Below are positions 14,204 through 17,032 of a stretch of 17,032 nucleotides of DNA, piece after piece; positions within the stretch are counted from its first letter, which is position 1, and each line of letters opens with the position of its first letter. The stretch comes from Gemmatimonadota bacterium (GTDB lineage Bacteria; Gemmatimonadota; Gemmatimonadetes; Gemmatimonadales; Gemmatimonadaceae), in assembly GCA_947457715.1 (NCBI GenBank), contig CANGXK010000017.1, positions 1 to 17,032 on the forward strand, given 5' to 3'. A program made the translations under genes and the position numbers. The notes beneath the pieces were generated by a model, which ran no database searches, was not told where the DNA came from, and was given only the letters and a program-made list of their open reading frames with translations.

Positions 14204-14488
14204 ATGGAAACGGAAAAGCTCTACACCCTGATCGGCCCCGACGGCTCGCGCGTCACCGGCACCACGAAGGGGACCATCGGCGGCTATCGGAAGGAACGCC
14301 GTTACGGTCGCCTCGATTGCAAGGCTGCCCGGCGCGCCCTGGCCAACGGCTCGCTATACGCTCAACAGCGGGTGTTTTTTGCCGATGAGGCCACCGCCGT
14401 CGCCGCCGGATACCATCCGTGCTCGGTGTGCATGCCCGTGGAGTACAAAGCGTGGAGAGCGGCCGGAGGTCATTCCGCACGACCGTAG
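14204..14488 (+). CDS. Small Ada-type metal-binding domain protein
   Basis: 94 residues, one domain. It resembles the N-terminal zinc domain of the Ada methylphosphotriester repair protein: RYGRLDCKAARRAL, then QQRVFFADEATAVAAGYHPCSVCMPVEYKAW, matching the classic RVFF...A...GYRPC..C.P pattern. Ada itself binds zinc through four cysteines, one of which accepts the methyl group; here only three cysteines are seen (Cys47 in LDCK, plus the two in PCSVC), so a His may complete the site, or the chemistry may differ. The AraC-type DNA-binding and methyltransferase domains of full Ada are missing. It may bind DNA or sense alkylation, but this is inference. The start is ATG 14204; an apparent leaderless promoter sits directly upstream. 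It lies 66 bp before the DUF5916 gene. Confidence 0.8.
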   Translation: METEKLYTLIGPDGSRVTGTTKGTIGGYRKERRYGRLDCKAARRALANGSLYAQQRVFFADEATAVAAGYHPCSVCMPVEYKAWRAAGGHSARP

Positions 14489-14554
14489 CGCCGATACGAG
14501 GTGCTCCTCGCTTCGTCGTCCAGCACCCGCCCCTTCCGCCGCGTACTGTCGGGT

Positions 14555-16804
14555 ATGCCCCATTCCCCGATGCCGCGGCGTTTCTGTTGTGCCTCACGAG
14601 CGGCTGCCCTCGCCGTAGCGCTGCTCCTGGCTGCCTCCTCGGCCCACGCCCAAGGCCCCAGCGTCGACCGACCCCCAGTGCCGGTCAACCCGGAGACCGT
14701 GCCGAGGCCGACCTTTCAGGCCACACGCACCACCGGCGCCATCGTCGTCGACGGCAAGCTCGATGACGCCGCGTGGGCCGCCGCTCCCGTGCTCACAGAC
14801 TTCGTGCAGCAGCTGCCGAGCACCGGCTATCCGGCGCGGTTCCGCACCGAGGTGCGGGTGCTCTACGACGCCACCAATCTCTACGTCGCCGCCGTCAACT
14901 TCGACCCGGAGCCGGAGAAGGCGATCACCGTCGGCCTCGAACGCGACTTCGTGTCGACGAACAGCGACGTGTTCGGCGTCGTGTTCGACACCTTCAACGA
15001 CAAGCGCAATTCGTTCTTGTTCCTCGTGAACCCCAAAGGGGCCGTTCGCGACGAGCAGACGTTCAACGACTCGCGCAACATCGTGGAGGCATGGGATGGC
15101 ATCTATACCGTGCGCACGGCGCAGCAGGACTCGAGCTGGACGATGGAGATGACCATTCCACTCAAGACGCTGCGCTTCGACGCCGCGCGCGATCCGCAAA
15201 CGTGGGGCATCAACTTCATGCGACGCGTGCGACGCGTGAACGAGAGTTCGTACTGGGCACCGCTCGAGCGGCAATATCGCGTACATCGCATGTCGAAGGC
15301 CGGTACGATGCAGGGAATCACCGGTCTGAGGCAGGGCCGCAATCTGCAGATCAAACCGTACGCGCTCGCTGGCAATTCCGTGGGCGCGCAGGTCCCCACC
15401 ACTGCACGCGGCAGCAAGGCCGACATCGGCGGGGATCTCAAGTACGGCGTCACCCCGTCACTCACGCTCGACCTCACCTACAACACCGACTTCTCGCAGG
15501 TCGAAGTCGACCAGCAGGTCGTCAACCTCACCCGTTTCGGCATTCTCTTCCCCGAGCGCCGAGAGTTCTTCATTGAGAATTCGGGATCGTTCACGCTGGG
15601 CGATGTGGCCGAGCGCAATTACCGCATGGGCGCGTCACTCAGTGATTTCACGCTCTTCAATTCGCGCCAGATCGGCCTGACGGGTGACGGTCTGCCGATT
15701 CCGATCGCGGGCGGTGGCCGGCTCACCGGCCGCGTGCATGGATGGGAAGTAGGCCTGCTCGACATGCAGACGCAACGCGCTGGCACCACGCCCACCGAGA
15801 ATTTCGCCGTGGCGCGCGTGCGACGGAACATCTTCGGCAACTCCGACATCGGACTGCTCGCCGCCAACCGACAGGCCACCGACAGCAGCGGCACCTTCAA
15901 CCGCTCGTACGGTGTCGACGCCAACATCCGCCTGCTCGGCAACCTGATCATCAACTCCTACTTCGCCGTCAGCGACGCCGACACCGCCAGCTCAGACGGG
16001 ACCGCCGGACGGATTTCCGCGGCCTACCGCGGCAAGCTCTGGAACACGTCGGGGATGTACAAGCGCGTGTCAGACCGCTTCGATCCGGGTATCGGCTTCG
16101 TGAACCGTCGCGACTTTCAGCAGACGTATGCAACCACTGGGATCCATGCGCGACCGAAGTTCAAAGGCATTCAAGAGCTCAACCCCTACGTTGAAGTCGA
16201 TCGGTACACCGACCTCGACGGATCAGCGCAGTCGCACCAGATCACTGCCGCCCTTTCCGTGTTCTTCCAGCCAGACGGCGAGCTCAAGCTCGAAGTGAAC
16301 GACTGGTTCGATCGCCTCGACCGGGCCTTCACGCCGTTCCCGAATCGCGCTATTCCGGTGGGCCGCTACAACTTTCGCAACGCCAAGGCCACCTACACGT
16401 CGACCCAGCGCTACCCGGTGTTCGGGAACGCCAGCGTGCAAGTCGGTGAATACTATGACGGGACCAATCAGACCGTGAGCGGTGGCATCACCTGGCGGCC
16501 ACGCTATGACGTAAGCATCGAGGGCACGTATCAGCACAACGATGTGTCACTGCCCACCGGCGATTTCGCCGCCGATCTGGGCGGCGTGCGCCTCAAGTAC
16601 GCCTACTCCACCACGCTCTTCGGTAGCACGTTCGTGCAGTACAACACCCAGACGCGCAGCTTCGTGACCAACGCGCGGCTCGCGTGGCGCTACGCGCCAC
16701 TCAGCGACGTGTTTCTGGTGTACACCGAACGCCAAAACACCTTCACCAACGTCCGGAACGAGCGGTCGGTCGCAATCAAAGTCACGCGCATGGCGGCGTT
16801 CTGA
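14555..16804 (+). CDS. CBM9-like / DUF5916 outer-membrane protein
   Basis: 749 residues from ATG 14555. The signal peptide has the hydrophobic core AAALAVALLLAASS and a cleavage site at AHA before QGP. Residues about 60-225 form a carbohydrate-binding-module-9-like sandwich: IVVDGKLDDAAWAAAP, EVRVLYDATNLYVAA, SDVFGVVFDTFNDKRNS, WTMEMTIPLKTLRF. The rest, from about 265, is a DUF5916 beta-barrel, with GDLKYGVTPSLTLDLTYNTD, LFPERREFFIENSG, and a run of alternating strands ending VAIKVTRMAAF; the terminal Phe fits outer-membrane insertion. The family is typical of Bacteroidota and Gemmatimonadota and its substrate is unknown; a glycan or peptide-related surface role is guesswork. ATG 14570 is an alternative start. 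TACTGT (14544-14549) just before the ATG may be a -10 box. No terminator is seen after the stop. Confidence 0.92.
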   Translation: MPHSPMPRRFCCASRAAALAVALLLAASSAHAQGPSVDRPPVPVNPETVPRPTFQATRTTGAIVVDGKLDDAAWAAAPVLTDFVQQLPSTGYPARFRTEVRVLYDATNLYVAAVNFDPEPEKAITVGLERDFVSTNSDVFGVVFDTFNDKRNSFLFLVNPKGAVRDEQTFNDSRNIVEAWDGIYTVRTAQQDSSWTMEMTIPLKTLRFDAARDPQTWGINFMRRVRRVNESSYWAPLERQYRVHRMSKAGTMQGITGLRQGRNLQIKPYALAGNSVGAQVPTTARGSKADIGGDLKYGVTPSLTLDLTYNTDFSQVEVDQQVVNLTRFGILFPERREFFIENSGSFTLGDVAERNYRMGASLSDFTLFNSRQIGLTGDGLPIPIAGGGRLTGRVHGWEVGLLDMQTQRAGTTPTENFAVARVRRNIFGNSDIGLLAANRQATDSSGTFNRSYGVDANIRLLGNLIINSYFAVSDADTASSDGTAGRISAAYRGKLWNTSGMYKRVSDRFDPGIGFVNRRDFQQTYATTGIHARPKFKGIQELNPYVEVDRYTDLDGSAQSHQITAALSVFFQPDGELKLEVNDWFDRLDRAFTPFPNRAIPVGRYNFRNAKATYTSTQRYPVFGNASVQVGEYYDGTNQTVSGGITWRPRYDVSIEGTYQHNDVSLPTGDFAADLGGVRLKYAYSTTLFGSTFVQYNTQTRSFVTNARLAWRYAPLSDVFLVYTERQNTFTNVRNERSVAIKVTRMAAF

Positions 16805-17032
16805 CGTCGACCGGATAACCGCGACCCGACTCCCCGTCTCGCCGCGATGCATTACGGCCACTGTATTCAGGGTCAACATGTCGATGACCAACGCAGCACT
16901 GGATACGTCATTCTTTCCACAGCATGCGTTCATTTGGTACAACCAGCTTAGGCATTTCTCAGACAGCAGGTGAGTCTCTATTCGGCCCCAAGCGGACACG
17001 AGCGGCCATCCCGCGCACCAGACCAGCGGATT
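16805..17032. other. Right-edge stretch without a recognisable gene
   Basis: 228 bp after the DUF5916 stop. From about 16860 to 16980 the base composition is visibly less G+C-rich than the genes. A plus-strand ORF of 31 codons (ATG 16878, MSMTNAALDTSFFPQ...) and a minus-strand frame open to the right edge are present, but neither resembles a known protein. No repeat, hairpin with T-run or RNA gene is seen. Confidence 0.5.

Noticed and set aside
16547..16999. Minus-strand ORF at the right edge, 150 codons
   Set aside because: Two thirds of it is antisense to the DUF5916 gene, and the free part matches no family I know; kept only as an unexplained stretch.

Overview
The window is about two-thirds G+C with dense coding on both strands. 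Several protein types are typical of Gemmatimonadota: an N-terminally carboxypeptidase-regulatory-like protein ending in a TonB-plug-like module, a CBM9-like/DUF5916 outer-membrane protein, a DUF2911 secreted protein, a PorT-like barrel, a DinB-family protein and a degenerate S41 protein. The high G+C argues against Bacteroidota, which share many of these families. Assignment to Gemmatimonadota (Gemmatimonas-like) is inference from family content and base composition; there is no rRNA or tRNA in the window.

Layout. (1) 1-842 (+): 3' part of a regulatory-like/plug-like protein that runs off the left edge. (2) 843-1093: convergent gap with two 93-bp direct repeats (76/93 identical, no gaps) and an inverted relative between them; together they form an ordered array of ATYCGYG heptamers. 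(3) 1094-6202 (-): a probable two-gene operon, a large secreted tandem S41-like protein followed 9 bp later by the DEAH-type helicase hrpB. (4) 6268-8760 (+): alanyl-tRNA editing protein (AlaX with DHHA1), PorT-like outer-membrane barrel and DinB-family protein, separated by only about 30 bp each. (5) 8863-10875 (+): transketolase with its own Shine-Dalgarno and a possible promoter. (6) 11014-11301 (-): small unknown protein. (7) 11302-11580: divergent gap with a long imperfect inverted repeat. (8) 11581-13238 (+): secreted DUF2911 protein overlapping by 4 bp a Cys-type glutathione peroxidase. (9) 13201-14061 (-): polytopic membrane protein with an HEGSH zinc-protease motif, whose 3' end overlaps the peroxidase by 38 bp. 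(10) 14204-16804 (+): a small Ada-zinc-domain-like protein, then a large CBM9/DUF5916 outer-membrane protein. (11) 16805-17032: no recognisable gene.

Most genes are housekeeping or envelope functions: carbon metabolism (transketolase), translation quality control (AlaX), peroxide defence (peroxidase), nucleic-acid remodelling (HrpB) and cell-surface proteins. I see no transposase, phage gene, CRISPR array, toxin-antitoxin pair or defence island. I do not see a clear new multi-gene system. The most unusual items are the tandem S41 protein that seems to have lost its serine nucleophile twice, the two structured intergenic repeats, and start sites that look leaderless (a TAnnnT-type -10 hexamer exactly 7 nt before the ATG).
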